NCBI GenBank assembly: GCA_035578155.1
Contig: JAPWDM010000005.1
Location: 52,830,454-52,894,453 of the forward strand
From: Brachynemurus nebulosus
Taxonomy: Eukaryota > Arthropoda > Insecta > Neuroptera > Myrmeleontidae
DNA length: 64,000 nt
Direction of reading: 5' to 3'
Below are positions 23,584-34,771 of this stretch, in pieces (the stretch's first letter is position 1; each line of letters begins with the position of its first letter). The translations under genes were made by a program, and so were the position numbers. The notes below the pieces were generated by a model that did not search any database, was not told the origin of the DNA, and worked only from the letters and a program-made list of their open reading frames with translations.

Positions 23584-24074
23584 GTATATTGAGCAATAAG
23601 TGCGGGAAATTGTCGATTGCCCACGAGCCCACGAAAGCGAAGTTGAACGCACGAACGTAGTGAGTGCGCTCATTCGCTTGAGTGGGTCAATCGACTATCC
23701 CGCACGAGTTGCACATACTATTTTTTATTACGAATTTCACATACTTTTTTCTATTATTATCACTAATTTTGACATTTTTATTACTTTTTAAAATAATATA
23801 TTTTAAGTGTTCGTCTTTTTTCTGAATTAATTGTCGTTTAAATTACTTTGTTGGTGGTTTCTATAGAAATAATTATGAAATATTTATTAAATGAAAAATT
23901 AAGAGGCGGCTTTGCGTGTTTTGATTAAATTTTGCGTGTTTTATTGTCAATTTGCGTGTGGAAAGTTACTTTCCACACGCAAAAAAGTATGCGGGAAGAG
24001 TACAGTGGGCAAACAGCTATTTTGCGTACAGAAATGTGTGCACCAAATTAGTACTTCTCCCGCATGAGTAATAA
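23584..24074. mobile_element. Second insertion in foldback copy 2
   Basis: Comparison with copy 1 places foreign DNA between two AAAATA words (23578-23583 and 24075-24080), a likely short duplication. The ends share TGCGGGA in inverted orientation (GTGCGGGAAATTG and TTCTCCCGCATGAG). The interior holds a 110 bp palindrome (23602-23711, GTGCGGGA...TCCCGCAC with ATTGTCGATTGCCCAC paired) and a GTGTGGAAAGTTACTTTCCACAC palindrome near 23957. It is non-coding and the family is unknown. Confidence 0.65.
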
Positions 24075-24238
24075 AAAATAACTAAAAATGAATAAAAAAA
24101 TATTTTTGTATTGTTAAATATTTTTGTGGTATTAATCGTAAAAAAAAATTCATCCCCATTCCCCCATCCTATCCATCCGAAAAAAAATCGCGAAAATTTG
24201 TCTATTTTTCGGCAAATCACATTGTGATGGTGCCTTAA

Positions 24239-25635
24239 AAAAATAATTTTAATACTTGCGTTTCTTTCTGATCTTCGGTTTATAGTAATTTGAATTGATC
24301 CAACTAAAATAAAGAAACTAATAATTTTTTTTTGGGACTAAAATTTATGGATACTTAATATTTTTAAAATGTTTTAGTTCATTATTTTTATAAAGGCAGC
24401 GTTCTTAGACATTTTATCATAAAAATCATATTAACGACAAAAATTGCCGTTTGGAGAAAATTGTGTTTAAAAGGCTTAGAAATTATTTACTGGTAGCTGG
24501 TTGCAAGTTGCAACTCGGTCAAGCATTCAACTCCTGCAAAATCTATCGAAATATTGTAAAAATTTCAATCTTTTATAATTTCTTTTATAATTTCTATTCT
24601 TGGAGATAGTACGTATTTTATACAATAATTAAATAAAAATTAAAAATTTTTAAAATGACAAAATATTTTGAAGTAACAAATAACTATTTTCTTTTTTTTT
24701 AATTATTCAAGGATGTAATATTTTTCAAGATTACACTGACAGGAGTCGCTGGTGAGTTAAGTCTTAGAGAATAAAATTTGCATTATTGGCTGTAAAATTT
24801 TTTGGAAACAAATATCTTTAATTTGCGTGACACTATCGATGGAAATGTGAAACCATTTTCAAAAATAGCGACTTAATTTTGAATTATCAAATTAACTCTA
24901 AATTCTTTTCGTTTTGTGTGAAAATTAATTCGGAGAAAATCGGAAAAATTTATTACAGTAGGATTACACATGAGTTACTTTTCCCATGTCTATGAAAATT
25001 AAAATATGTCTCATAGTTTATAGCTTAACACACATTACATATTACTTATAAATTATAAAAATGGAAGAATCAACAAAATTTTAAGCTGAGTATTTTGGAT
25101 AGCCCCGGTTACCAGAAAATTACCCAATTATTGAACATTAAACCTTTATTGTAAATCTTTGATTAAAAAATTTCTCTTTGTCTTTTAAAAAATAAAGAAA
25201 AGCTGACAGCCTTACGTTTATTTGAAAATAAAATTTGTTTTGAACAAGATAATATATAGGTATAAATAGAAGGGCTTTACAAAATCCAATAAAAGCCGAT
25301 TATATATTATGCAGATCGTATATGTGTCTAGATATTCTTATTTTTATATACAATGTTATGTAACATGCCCTACGTTCATTTTTTTCTAGTATCAGAAACA
25401 AAATTTTTTGGCCTTCCTTTTTAAATTTCCTTTTCTTGTTATTTTTTTGTATGTCGAATTTTTCGGAGATGGTTTATATTAAGATATAGTGTAGACAATT
25501 TTTATTTTATAATGTTTCCTACTACTTAATGCTTTTCAACTGAATGGTTACAGTACTGCGTGAATCTTAATTAAAACTCTCATTCTTGTCACAAATTATA
25601 CATATAATATAAGCAGATATACAAAATAATTTTTA
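24239..25635. other. No gene recognised
   Basis: AT-rich sequence with no clear repeat ends or exon-like frames. Confidence 0.5.
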
Positions 25636-26995
25636 TTTATGCGGTCTTTTCTCGTGGGACGTTTTTTATGCGGCTTTTTAAAAAATGTACATTAAAATGC
25701 ATAATGTGAATAAAAACCAAAAGAAAATAAGAAATATAAGAATTAATTTACGATAATTTATCGATAAAGTTACTTATTTATTGTTTTCAGCATTTAAAAA
25801 GTACATTGCATGAGAATATAAGATATTGCATCATTAAGTATTTTTACAGATATATTTATCGCAAATTTTATAGCATCATGAAAATGAAATAAAATGTTCT
25901 CACGTGTACCTACATTAAGGGAGGAGTTCACGCCAGAAACGGCTAATAAACTAATTTTTTTCGAATCGCGTTTTTTGTTTTTATTTTGTTCTGTGGTTCT
26001 TTACTAACACGGTGATATATAAAACATGACCAAAAAAATTTTTTTTCAGGTAGAAAAATATTTGTGAGCCGCTGCACAGTCAAGTTGCTGCTCCTTTGCA
26101 GACAACGCTCGCCCCTCCTCGCGATTTGATTAGTAATATAACTATTTGAAGATGAAGAATCTTCAGGATAAAGAAAAGAAAAAGGAACAAGAGCGGACAA
26201 TGTATGGGGCTGGAGAGTTTTAATAAACAATGAGTAAACCGCTTCTTTTGTTATTATTTTTGTTTTTTACCGTTTCCCGAAAGTTGTGTTTTTCCCGACA
26301 AGAAAAATCATATCTCAAGTACTAGAAAAGATAGAGACTTAATTTTTTTTTTATTTTCTTCATAAACATATTGCGCATAAAGTGGAGTATGCTTTTTCCA
26401 TTTGAACAATTGTAACTATTTTTAAACATTTTTTTTTAAATAAAAAATTGGGTTTTATAATTTTTAGAACTTTGGGATTACAATTTTATAGTTAATATTT
26501 AAAATTACCTGAAACCCATACTCAGCTTTATGGACAGGTCCTTTAGGAATAAAATAATGAAAAAATATTTAAAAAATATTCATTACTTTTTGAGATATGG
26601 CGTTCCTTGTAAATGCTTAAAAATTTGTGAAAAAGGGCCCCCTCCCCCCACAGGGAAGAGTAATGAATGTTTCAAAAACAAAATTTTCTTTTTGAAACCC
26701 TCCCTAATTTGAAAAAAAAATTCAACAAGCAAAATAATCATAAATAAAAAAGTTGCTTTTTTATTTGAACTCCCTACTTAATGCTATATATTATTTAGAA
26801 AAGCAACTTCTAAGGAAATCGTGATATTTTCAGCATTTTTAGTTATTTGAGTATTTTCTATGACAATTTACAGCTTTACGCGTAGAGCTTTCTTTTCACA
26901 ATCTGGAGCGGACTATACTTTTTATAGCTACCTATTTATGAATCTTTTGAATATTTTTTGTGGCATTTTTTTATGTGGTCCCTATCTACGGCATA
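25636..26995 (+). repeat. Dispersed repeat, copy 2, split by a TTAA-flanked element
   Basis: The outer parts match the repeat at 10836-11265 in the same order. The match is interrupted after '...cacgtgtacctacattaa' and resumes at 'ttaatgctatata...agcaacttctaagga', where copy 1 reads straight through 'aattaatgctttat'. Copy 1 therefore shows the empty target site. Confidence 0.7.
25919..26777. mobile_element. TTAA-flanked element inserted in a repeat
   Basis: TTAA lies on both sides (25915-25918, 26778-26781). The ends GGGAGGAGTTCAC and (inverted) GTAGGGAGTTCAA form short imperfect inverted repeats. TTAA targets with G-rich ends fit piggyBac-type MITEs. The frames inside, including a 95-codon one on the minus strand, have no recognisable domain. 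Confidence 0.75.
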
Positions 26996-27010
26996 GTAAC
27001 AGGATATGCT

Positions 27011-28319
27011 GTATAGCATTTAGAATATAGATAGAAACAGGTAAATTTAATTACTGCTAGAAATGAATATAATATTGTTCCAAGAAATTACCAAAATTAA
27101 CGAAAAATGTATTAAATGATGCCAATTTTAGAAAATTTTTGCTACCCGTAAACAACCAAAAACTGAATTTAATTTCCAAAAAAAAAATGTTCTCTTAATT
27201 TATACTTTATTTAGTTCTAAATAAAAAAATATGACTAAAACATAACTGAATAGCATACCTTATCCACTAGAAAATATAACTGCATACCTTATCCACCTCA
27301 TCTCACAGTGCATCTCAACTTTGATTGCGATTATCAAAAAATTTACTTTTCCTATGTTTTCAGCAATGAAATTGGACATTACCCGAAAACCGTTAAAGAT
27401 AGAAGAATTGTTTGTGCATATTAACAGTTATATAAGCTAACTTTTCTTGAATTTTGAATAATATTGGAATATTGGTTTTCTGATAAAAAAAAATACTTTT
27501 GACAACATTGTTTCAATTTTTTTTTTTTTGTTAATTTTAAAATGTGAAAATTTTTTATACTTCCTTTTTAGATGCAATAATGAATATATATGAATTTTTA
27601 GTGTATCTAATTACCTTAAATTTGACACCAAATTCGTCAATATTGATTGAGTAGTTTTCTCAGAATATCAATTTTAAAAAATTACAATTTTTTTTTTGAA
27701 AAAATGGATTATTATGGTAACGCAAAACTCAAAAAGTTTAAACAAAATTATTTTTATCATTGTTAAGTTTATATGATTATATAACTGTCAAAAATTCATA
27801 GGAAAATTTGAAAATAAAAAAGAATTGTTTCACGGGTTGTAAATCTCCTTAAGTAATCGTGTACAACGGTTAACAATACTAAACAAAATATGAAATAAGA
27901 TTTGTGATTCTTGGGCTAATGTAATCACTTATTTGCTTTTTCGTGAAAAAGTGGCAAAAGTCCTCATATTTTGTAATATGAAGTTTTATAAAGTAAATCT
28001 CTCAAATATTAATTAATTTAATAGTGAATAATTAATAAGGACACGTATGAATTTAAAAATTACATAACAATTAGAACGCGAATGAAAAATTATTTATTGT
28101 TGGAAATATAAGATAATGAGGATATTTTTTCAACTTTTGCAATTAACCTAAGTTTTTGTGTTTCAACTTTGTATAAATATACGTAATATTCTTTATTTTC
28201 ACCAATGCTCTCAACCGATGGTCATATGCATCGAAATATGTCAAAATTGATTGGATAAAAGTGATATCTTTCCGAACAAAACATTCTCTTTTTACGAAAT
28301 GTGATAAAAATGTTGAAAA
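27011..28319. other. No gene recognised
   Basis: AT-rich sequence. Nothing beyond homopolymer runs and short chance frames. Confidence 0.5.
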
Positions 28320-28531
28320 TCGCAGATCCTTGGATGAGTTCCACAGTCAAACACGTCCGAGGCCCGGAAACTCGAAAAAATGAGTTTTTTACCAAAATTT
28401 CAGTTTATCAAAATCACATAGGATCCGTTTTTTACTCATATCGTATGAAAGTGGGTGTGTTCGAGAAGAAGTAATTTTTGTAACCGGGAATTCGCTATGT
28501 TATGTAGGATGATACAACAGGGGTATTTAAT
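28320..28531 (+). repeat. Partial (TA)n-core element, copy D
   Basis: Matches the half of the family outside the TA core: 'cttggatgagttc', 'aaacacgtccgaggcccgga', 'gagttttttaccaaaatttc', and the terminus GGAATTCGCTATGTTATG followed by ACAGGGGTATTT. The TA core and the other half are missing. Confidence 0.75.
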
Positions 28532-29872
28532 TATTACAACTAATTTTTATTTATCCTCGTAATTTTATTTATAGTACTCTTTATTTATGGTAGAGTCATT
28601 AGAGCAACTATTTCAAGTTAACTAAGATTTCTTTAGTACAATAGCAACTGTTCATGTTTTTCAATGCTTATTCTTTGGTTTATGGAAACATATAATAAAA
28701 AAGTTGTACTTTTAGGAACAGTACTATACAATGAGTATTTAAGAAACCAATTTTAGATGGATGAATATGTACCTGGTATGTACAATGTACGATACATTCA
28801 AGTAAGAAATAAGAACATTAATACATATTACAATGTTTAAATACCTGAATACCTTGACTAGATAGTTATTTGTTATGTATATATACAGATCTTTTTAATC
28901 CTCTTAAGAGTGTTGTTTCACTGATTAAATTTAACGTTAAACAATAAAACTTATTTTAACACATTAATATATTCTACTAGAATACTTTCTTGTATACAAT
29001 ACAATATAAATTTCATTAAAAATTAAATGATATTTTACTGGAATTTTGATTTTGGAGAATGGGAAAATGAAAGTTCGCTTCTGTAGGAGTATTCTTAACG
29101 TATAGTGAATTTTGTATAATAATATTGAATATTAAAATTAACATTCTTAATACTTGAAAAACTTTATATACTTTATATACTTGTGGTATCATAAGTTCAT
29201 CTGTTTATGTGTTCATAAAATCAGAAAAAAAAAATTGTTTGAACAATGTGAAAATAAGTTTCTAATTACCTATACGTTTTTATACTAACAGTGTTCCAGT
29301 CGTCGATGGCGACCGACCGATCGCAGGACTAATTTTGACCAATGTTCTATCCCTAATTATCTTTCAAATATTTTTCTTATATTTTTATTTTTTTGTTTAT
29401 TAAATACTGATTAATTGTATGTTTATCAGTTTTTGCTTAAAATTTCTAAACTACTAAAACTCCGAAAAAATGAATAATTAATTTGACTCATCTTTAACTA
29501 AATTTTTTAACCTTTGTTTTCTTCAAAACAAGTCAAATGATTACTTTATTTCAAAATTATTATTTTGTATTTTGTCTTAAAATTAATTAATGATATTTTC
29601 TTCCGTCTTTTTTGATGATACCACAATTTTGGAACTTTGTACTGCTCATTTCTAAATCTACTTGACGTAAAATTTGTTCGTTACAAAAAATGCTTCTTGA
29701 AATTTCTCTAAAAAAAATCTCACGTAGTTATTTGGACCTTTAGATGTCAGATAATTTTAGCTAGAAATGTTCGTTGTAGGATTAAAAATCACGAATTTTT
29801 AAATAAACAAAAATATTTTCAGTTTCATTAAGATTTTTCTCCTGAAGTGAGTAAAATGAAGTTGTGTGTAAT

Positions 29873-29874
<2 letters not shown>
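28532..29874. other. No gene recognised
   Basis: AT-rich sequence. A short GC-richer patch at 29300-29335 (GTCGTCGATGGCGACC) is isolated and shows no exon context. Confidence 0.45.

Positions 29875-29952
<78 letters not shown>
29875..29952. repeat. (TA)n microsatellite
   Basis: About 39 TA units. The flanks do not match the (TA)n-core element. Confidence 0.97.
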
Positions 29953-29957
<5 letters not shown>

Positions 29958-30005
29958 TAGAAAAGCCTAATTTACATGATAGGACTAGATTGTTGAATAA
30001 ATTAT

Positions 30006-30176
30006 TACAGGCGTAGCTCGACTTATAGACTTCTTAAGCTATTAATACTGTTCACAATTTCATGTAACTTATTGTATAATAGTTACATGTTATGTAGGGT
30101 TTGTCTATAAGTTGAGTGAAACTGCGAGCAATTTCGATAACTTATAATATCTATAAGTCGAATTATGCCTCTGTAA
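30006..30176. mobile_element. Small MITE-like foldback
   Basis: TTACAGGCGTAGCTCGACTT at the left is answered by AAGTCGAATTATGCCTCTGTAA-type sequence at the right, an imperfect inverted repeat of about 25 bp around 171 bp. No target duplication was evident, so assignment is uncertain. Confidence 0.55.
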
Positions 30177-30838
30177 AAGAAAATTGTTCGCTTGGTGAAG
30201 AATATTTAATTATATTTCACCTGACGATGGTGTAAGAACCGAAAGTAAACTCGTGCATATAATCTCACTGTGAAAAATCACAAAGCAATGATCTCAATAA
30301 TTGTTGATATGGATTTTTACAAAGTAAACATTTCACAATTAATAAAAAGTTAATTATCATAAAAGTTTTTATTGGAGTAGGTACAGTAACCGGATGAGTC
30401 TTTCAAGTTATTAATTCTGCTAGTTATTTTCTTAATTTCATAAAAAAATACTGCATTCATTCGCTGTCCTTTGAACCAAAGAGCTAGTCTGATTACTATT
30501 ATTTAAGTAGACTGAGCCACTTATATCGTAAGATATATTCTTACTTTTCGAATTGTAAAGCACTAGGTGACACTGGAATAAACAATTGGTTACCGAAACC
30601 TTCAATATGTACACTCTGATATGTCTTTTACATGATGCACTCGGTATAAAAGTTTCCACGCTCATTTGTTATTCATGAAACGGGAATCATTGTTTTAATC
30701 ATAAGTGAAAAATTATTTCTTTTAATTGAATTGTGAAAGACGAGAAAATTCTTTTTCTTTCCGTAACAAAGTCACTGCTAACAAACGCTAGCTAACAAAA
30801 CGGATAAAAAATGAATTGAATTTATTCATTTCATTTCA

Positions 30839-30896
30839 GTTCGCCGTTTCAACTTCAAATGCTTCGCTTGGATCCGGATGAACAGCTATATGGATT
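30839..30896 (+). CDS. Possible small exon, unassigned
   Basis: A pyrimidine-rich acceptor (TTTATTCATTTCATTTCAG) precedes a short, clearly less AT-rich segment. One frame reads SPFQLQMLRLDPDEQLYGLG before a stop; the donor would be the weak GGTTAG at about 30897. The other plus frames and the minus strand are also partly open, so coding direction is not proven. I recognise no protein family. It would lie on the strand opposite to dpr, hence in another gene nested in or beside it. Confidence 0.25.
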
Positions 30897-31487
30897 GGGT
30901 TAGCTTAACGTATTATACCTACACGTACTAACTCCAACTTCTATCATATTCATTACAATTAAAATAAACTAGTAACTTTAAACTTTAATTTTTCATGAAA
31001 ATTGTATAAAAGAAAATTGTTTGATGTAATTTAATCCAATGGATGGATAACTTAATATACGATTTTTAATATAACGTTAGAATAACGTCATTATTAGGGC
31101 TTATAATTAATATTAAGACGTCTAATTGAGACATCTAACTGTAAAACTTGGAAACTGGCATTTCTGTAATTTCTACTTCTTAATTTTTTAAATACATATT
31201 TAGAATCCATTAGTTAGGCAGATTAATGCAAAATATTGGTTAGACGTGGACACGCCGGACAAAAGCACCAATTTTGGTTTACATATTGGTTAAGTTCTAA
31301 TCTTTAAGTTTTGAGTAGGATCCACTCAATTTCACCACCTACAAGGCGGTCATCTTGAGTAATGTCCTCCAAGAACCTGTAATGTCATTGACAAGTAAAT
31401 ATACTTACTAAATGTGCCCGCGACGTCGTTCGCTTTCTCAAAAACTGCTGTTTTGGTACATCTATGTATATCGGTCACTATCTACAC

Positions 31488-31560
31488 CAGTGTTTCTCAA
31501 CCGTTGGTCCGCGAAAGTATTCCGTCAGTCCTCCGAAAGTTGTGTGAAATTATTCATTAC
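31488..31560 (+). mobile_element. Isolated hAT-type end
   Basis: CAGTGTTTCTCAACCGTTGG followed by TCCGCGAAAG is the characteristic start of a widespread class of hAT MITEs. The opposite end was not found, so this is a truncated copy. Confidence 0.5.
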
Positions 31561-33095
31561 AATTTTTGTTTTAAATCCAACATTCTCAATCGAGCGGCAA
31601 TGTACCACTTTGCACTCTTAATACATATATAACTATTGTATGCGAATTATGGAATGCGACGTTATATAAAACTTAAATGAAAATAGCAACATTTCCAAGA
31701 TAATATCATTTTGAGATGGAAAAAAGAAAGACAGTGACAGAGACAATGGCACGATATTCATCTATTTTCACGCTAGTTTGTATGTTGAATGATCCAAGTT
31801 AACTATATCTTCTCCATATACACTACACTTGATAGTTAATAGTTAGTAGAGCAAAGAGTTTTTGGAATAGAGTAGACTAGGGTAGTGTAACTGTATGGAA
31901 TGAATTGAGTAGCGAAAGAGAACAGACTGAAGTAAGCAACATACATATACACACATCATGTACATTGTGTAGCGTGAATTCATCATCATAATTCTGACAG
32001 AACTTTATCGTCAATTTTCAACGCAAAATACAACTGAAAATATTATTATCTGAATAATTCAGATGCTTTGGCAAAACTCCAATATAATATACAATAGAAC
32101 CACCACATATACGTACAGTTATGTATACAAATATGTATACAGAGCGATTTACTTAAATGAGTACATTTTTCATTATGTTGTTATGTAGAAAATTTAAACT
32201 GATAAAAATACTGTTTGTATGAATTACATGTGTTCCCACAACCAGTACTTTCCCTCTTTCCCCGCACTTCATTCACGTCCACATGTGATATATATGTATG
32301 GGTATGAATATGGTCTTTCATTAGACGTAATACGTTCAAATGGGTTGGATGTAATTTATAATAATGTAATGTAACTTTGTACCAAAAATAAAATTTAAAA
32401 AAAAAAATAACCATGTAAAGTAAATGTATGGAAATTATTTTTTGTCTACCGTAAATTTTATATAAAAAAAATTAATGTAATTATGAAAAAAATTAGGAAT
32501 GTGTTGAAAATTTAATCCCTTTTCACAAAATGAATAGGTTTTTGAAAATATTTGGGATGAAAGGGTCAAAATGTTAATTTGTGGTCACGTATTATTTGAT
32601 TTTGGTATAAATATTTTCCTTAAGTGCAAACTGTGCACTAATAAAGTATTGTATGCATTATACTATCATTGATTGAAGTATATACTTCTGGGACATACGA
32701 ATAATACTGTGCCGCATTTAAGGTATCTCTATTAATATTTTCACCATCTGGAAATTAGAGAGTGAATTTTCGATCGAAATCATCGATCAAAAATTTTAGT
32801 ACCGTTTGATTAATTAACTGTGTATAATATAGTATATAAAAAGTTATAAAAATTTTTATATTTTATAAATCCTTTACATTCAAACAATTGTTTACTATAA
32901 ATATCACTGACGTTTCAATATTTGAGTTGCCTAGTTTCAAAATCAACTAAATCCAGTTTTCAAATTTTTTGTTTTTTTAGGGCCATTAACTTTTAAATGC
33001 CCCCAAACATTTTTTGTTATAATTTTAATTGTTTACTAAAGAAATTTGCAACTGAAATATAACAAAATTTTCAAATCCTGCTATAACTATAGTTA
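31561..33095. other. No gene recognised
   Basis: AT-rich sequence. Frames such as the one on the minus strand at 32181-32414 lack motifs and splice context. Confidence 0.45.
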
Positions 33096-33238
33096 GCAGG
33101 ATTACAATATTATTTATCAAAAGTTAATTACGATAATACTTATCGTAAATTACGATATTATTTATCAAAAATTTTCAATGTATACATTGAAAACTTTTGA
33201 TAAATAATATCGTATTTTCATTTCAAATCCTACTATTC
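33096..33238. repeat. Compound cruciform-like palindrome
   Basis: AGCAGGATTACAATATT and TATTTATCAAAAGTT pair with AACTTTTGATAAATA and AATCCTACT-side sequence. Inside sit two smaller palindromes, ACGATAATACTTATCGT and TTTTCAATGTATACATTGAAAA. It ends only a few bases before the retroposon target site. Confidence 0.7.
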
Positions 33239-33289
33239 AAATAACATTAAAAAAGCTGGGCTAAAATCCAACCTTCACGTCCCCGTTCG

Positions 33290-33323
33290 TGCCCGGCGGG
33301 CAACTGTTAGCTTCGGCTAGCAG
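33290..33323 (+). other. Two adjacent hairpins at the retroposon 5' end
   Basis: TGCCC-GGC-GGGCA (33290-33302) is followed by CTGTTAGC-TTCG-GCTAGCAG (33304-33323). The second is an 8 bp stem with one G-U pair, closed by a UUCG tetraloop, an exceptionally stable RNA loop. Confidence 0.8.
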
Positions 33324-33958
33324 GCTGACGAGGCTCTGGTACTGTGTTTCGACAAGAATGATCGTGTGGAGGGGACGATGTTGTATCCCCCGAGTGAGTG
33401 TTATGCCTGCGTCAGTTTGATTTGGTTTAATTGGTACCTTGACCGGAATTCAACGCGTCGCCAGTGCTGCATACTCCAGTGGGCGTGATCTTCGGAGTCC
33501 GACGATACCGTTCGGATGTATCGAAAAGGTGATATTGCGTCTGTGATTTATGTAAAAATTGTGATCTGTGTCTGTGATAGTTGTTATGCCACCTTGGGGT
33601 TTCATGCCTGCGGTGGTACTTTTTAATTGTTACTGTGATGTTTCCCTGGCCTTGTTCTTGTCATTTCGATGGGTAGGAATGCGGCTCCCGACGCACTCGT
33701 ACTCATCGGCCACACGTACGAGTCGACGTCTGCCCGAACAGCTTGAGCGAGCTCGCCCAGTAAGGAGACGTCGTCATCCCTCGTACGGATGCGCTCGTGG
33801 GCGTTGATATGGCGGCTTTCGCCCCGTCGAAGTGATACGAACACAGGTCAGATGTTGGCTTTGTGATACTCTGTGGCATTGTTCCGTTCTCTGTAGCCGC
33901 GACTCGGACGAACGTGGCCTAGTCATCGTACCGGTCTCCCGTGTAGGTTGACCCCGAC

Positions 33959-34030
33959 ATCTGACAGAACGGCACATGTACCCAGTAATCAGCTATCTGA
34001 CAGAACAGTACATGTTGCTCAGTAATCAGA
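33959..34030 (+). repeat. 36 bp tandem duplication inside the retroposon
   Basis: ATCTGACAGAAC...CACATG...CAGTAATCAG occurs twice back to back (33959-33994 and 33995-34030) with a handful of differences. Confidence 0.92.
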
Positions 34031-34198
34031 TGTCACTGTCCCTATACGTGTGAGTTCCTAGGTGTTGACGAAGCCATTTCGGAATTGTTGAGACTATGGG
34101 GAGCGGAATCGTGCCACAGAGCAAGAAATTTTTTAAAATCTGTGATATTGTTGTTTTTACTTTTTAATAAGATTGTTTTAATCTGTTTTGTTTTAACG

Positions 34199-34687
34199 AT
34201 GTACCACTGAGGGCCTTTCCACCCGAGGTGGTACATGATCTTTTTATTCTTATCTGTGATATTTTGTTGTGCCGCTGTGGGCTTGCTGTTGTGGCCCTTC
34301 AGCGGTTTTGGTTTTAACTACTTATTGCGGCACTGGTCGGCCTGTGGCTCCCCAGTGACGTAATAAGATTTTTTTTTGTTTTTTAATATTGTCTGATAAA
34401 TTTTTTGTGTTTTCTAGTCAGTTTTCTCCACTCCGGGGCCCTTTACACCTCGGAGTTTCATCGTTGGTTTTCAGACCTTGGTGGCCGGACGCTCTGGCTA
34501 GTACTTAGCGTGCCGCCACCGAGGACTGTCCACTCTTTGTGAAGCCCTGGGATGGCAGGGTCCATCGTTGAATTTTATTATGTGTATGTTTGTCCTTTGT
34601 CTATTGCATTTATGTGTTCCTGTCTTTATGTGTTGTTTTTATTTATATCGTGTTTGGCGGCGCATGCCCTTAGTTGGCGATGCCGCC
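34199..34687 (+). other. Array of six stem-loops in the retroposon 3' region
   Basis: (1) 34199-34236, ATGTACCAC/GTGGTACAT, 9 bp. (2) 34272-34305, CCGCTG-t-GGGC/GCCC-tt-CAGCGG. (3) 34321-34367, CTTATT-CG-CACTGG/CCAGTG-CG-AATAAG with symmetric mismatches. (4) 34430-34456, ACTCCG/CGGAGT. (5) 34476-34524, CCTTGGTGGC-CGG-ACGCT/AGCGT-CCG-CCACCGAGG, about 18 bp. (6) 34656-34687, GGCGGC/GCCGCC. Several loops contain GGCC or GGGCC, and U-rich spacers with TCTGTGATATT separate some stems. Such regular spacing suggests an RNA recognised by a protein, probably the reverse transcriptase; this is inference. Confidence 0.75.
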
Positions 34688-34727
34688 GGACGCTGTTGAC
34701 CGCGCCATCCACCGGCAGCAGTGTCCC

Positions 34728-34732
<5 letters not shown>

Positions 34733-34760
<28 letters not shown>
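34733..34760 (+). other. Poly(A) tail of the retroposon
   Basis: An uninterrupted A run directly before the right-hand target duplication. Confidence 0.92.
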
Positions 34761-34761
<1 letters not shown>

Positions 34762-34771
34762 CATTAAAAAA

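Larger units (their letters stand above)
22127..24234. mobile_element. TTAA-flanked foldback element, copy 2, with two nested insertions
   Basis: Starts GGTACCATCACAGTAT after TTAA (22123-22126) and ends CACATTGTGATGGTGCC before TTAA (24235-24238). It carries the same GGATGGATAG, GCGGCCG and 'taagccgctaagt' blocks as copy 1. Copy 1 shows that two segments, 22294-23187 and 23584-24074, are foreign to the element. Removing them leaves about 0.7 kb, against about 0.85 kb for copy 1 without its MITE; copy 2 lacks part of the centre. Confidence 0.85.
33255..34759 (+). mobile_element. GC-rich non-coding retroposon with poly(A) tail and target-site duplication
   Basis: A block of about 1.5 kb, far more GC-rich than its surroundings, begins abruptly at GCTGGGCTAAAATCC and ends in about 28 A. 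AACATTAAAAAA occurs just before it (33243-33254) and again right after the tail (34760-34771). A poly(A) tail plus a 12 bp duplication is the signature of target-primed reverse transcription by a LINE. No reverse transcriptase or other long frame is present, so it is either a LINE deleted to its untranslated regions or a structured non-coding RNA moved in trans. It has strong stem-loops near its 5' end and a run of six at its 3' end. No homologue is recognised. Confidence 0.85.

Noticed and set aside
25943..26230. 95-codon minus-strand frame considered as an upstream dpr exon
   Set aside because: It lies within a TTAA-flanked transposon and lacks the Ig cysteine pattern.
30006..30176. Foldback considered as a microRNA precursor
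   Set aside because: The stem is interrupted and the ends look like a transposon; no basis for a miRNA claim from sequence alone.
33568..33977. Frames of 67-79 codons on both strands in the GC-rich retroposon
   Set aside because: GC-rich sequence has few stops; frames overlap in all directions and show no reverse transcriptase or gag-like motif.
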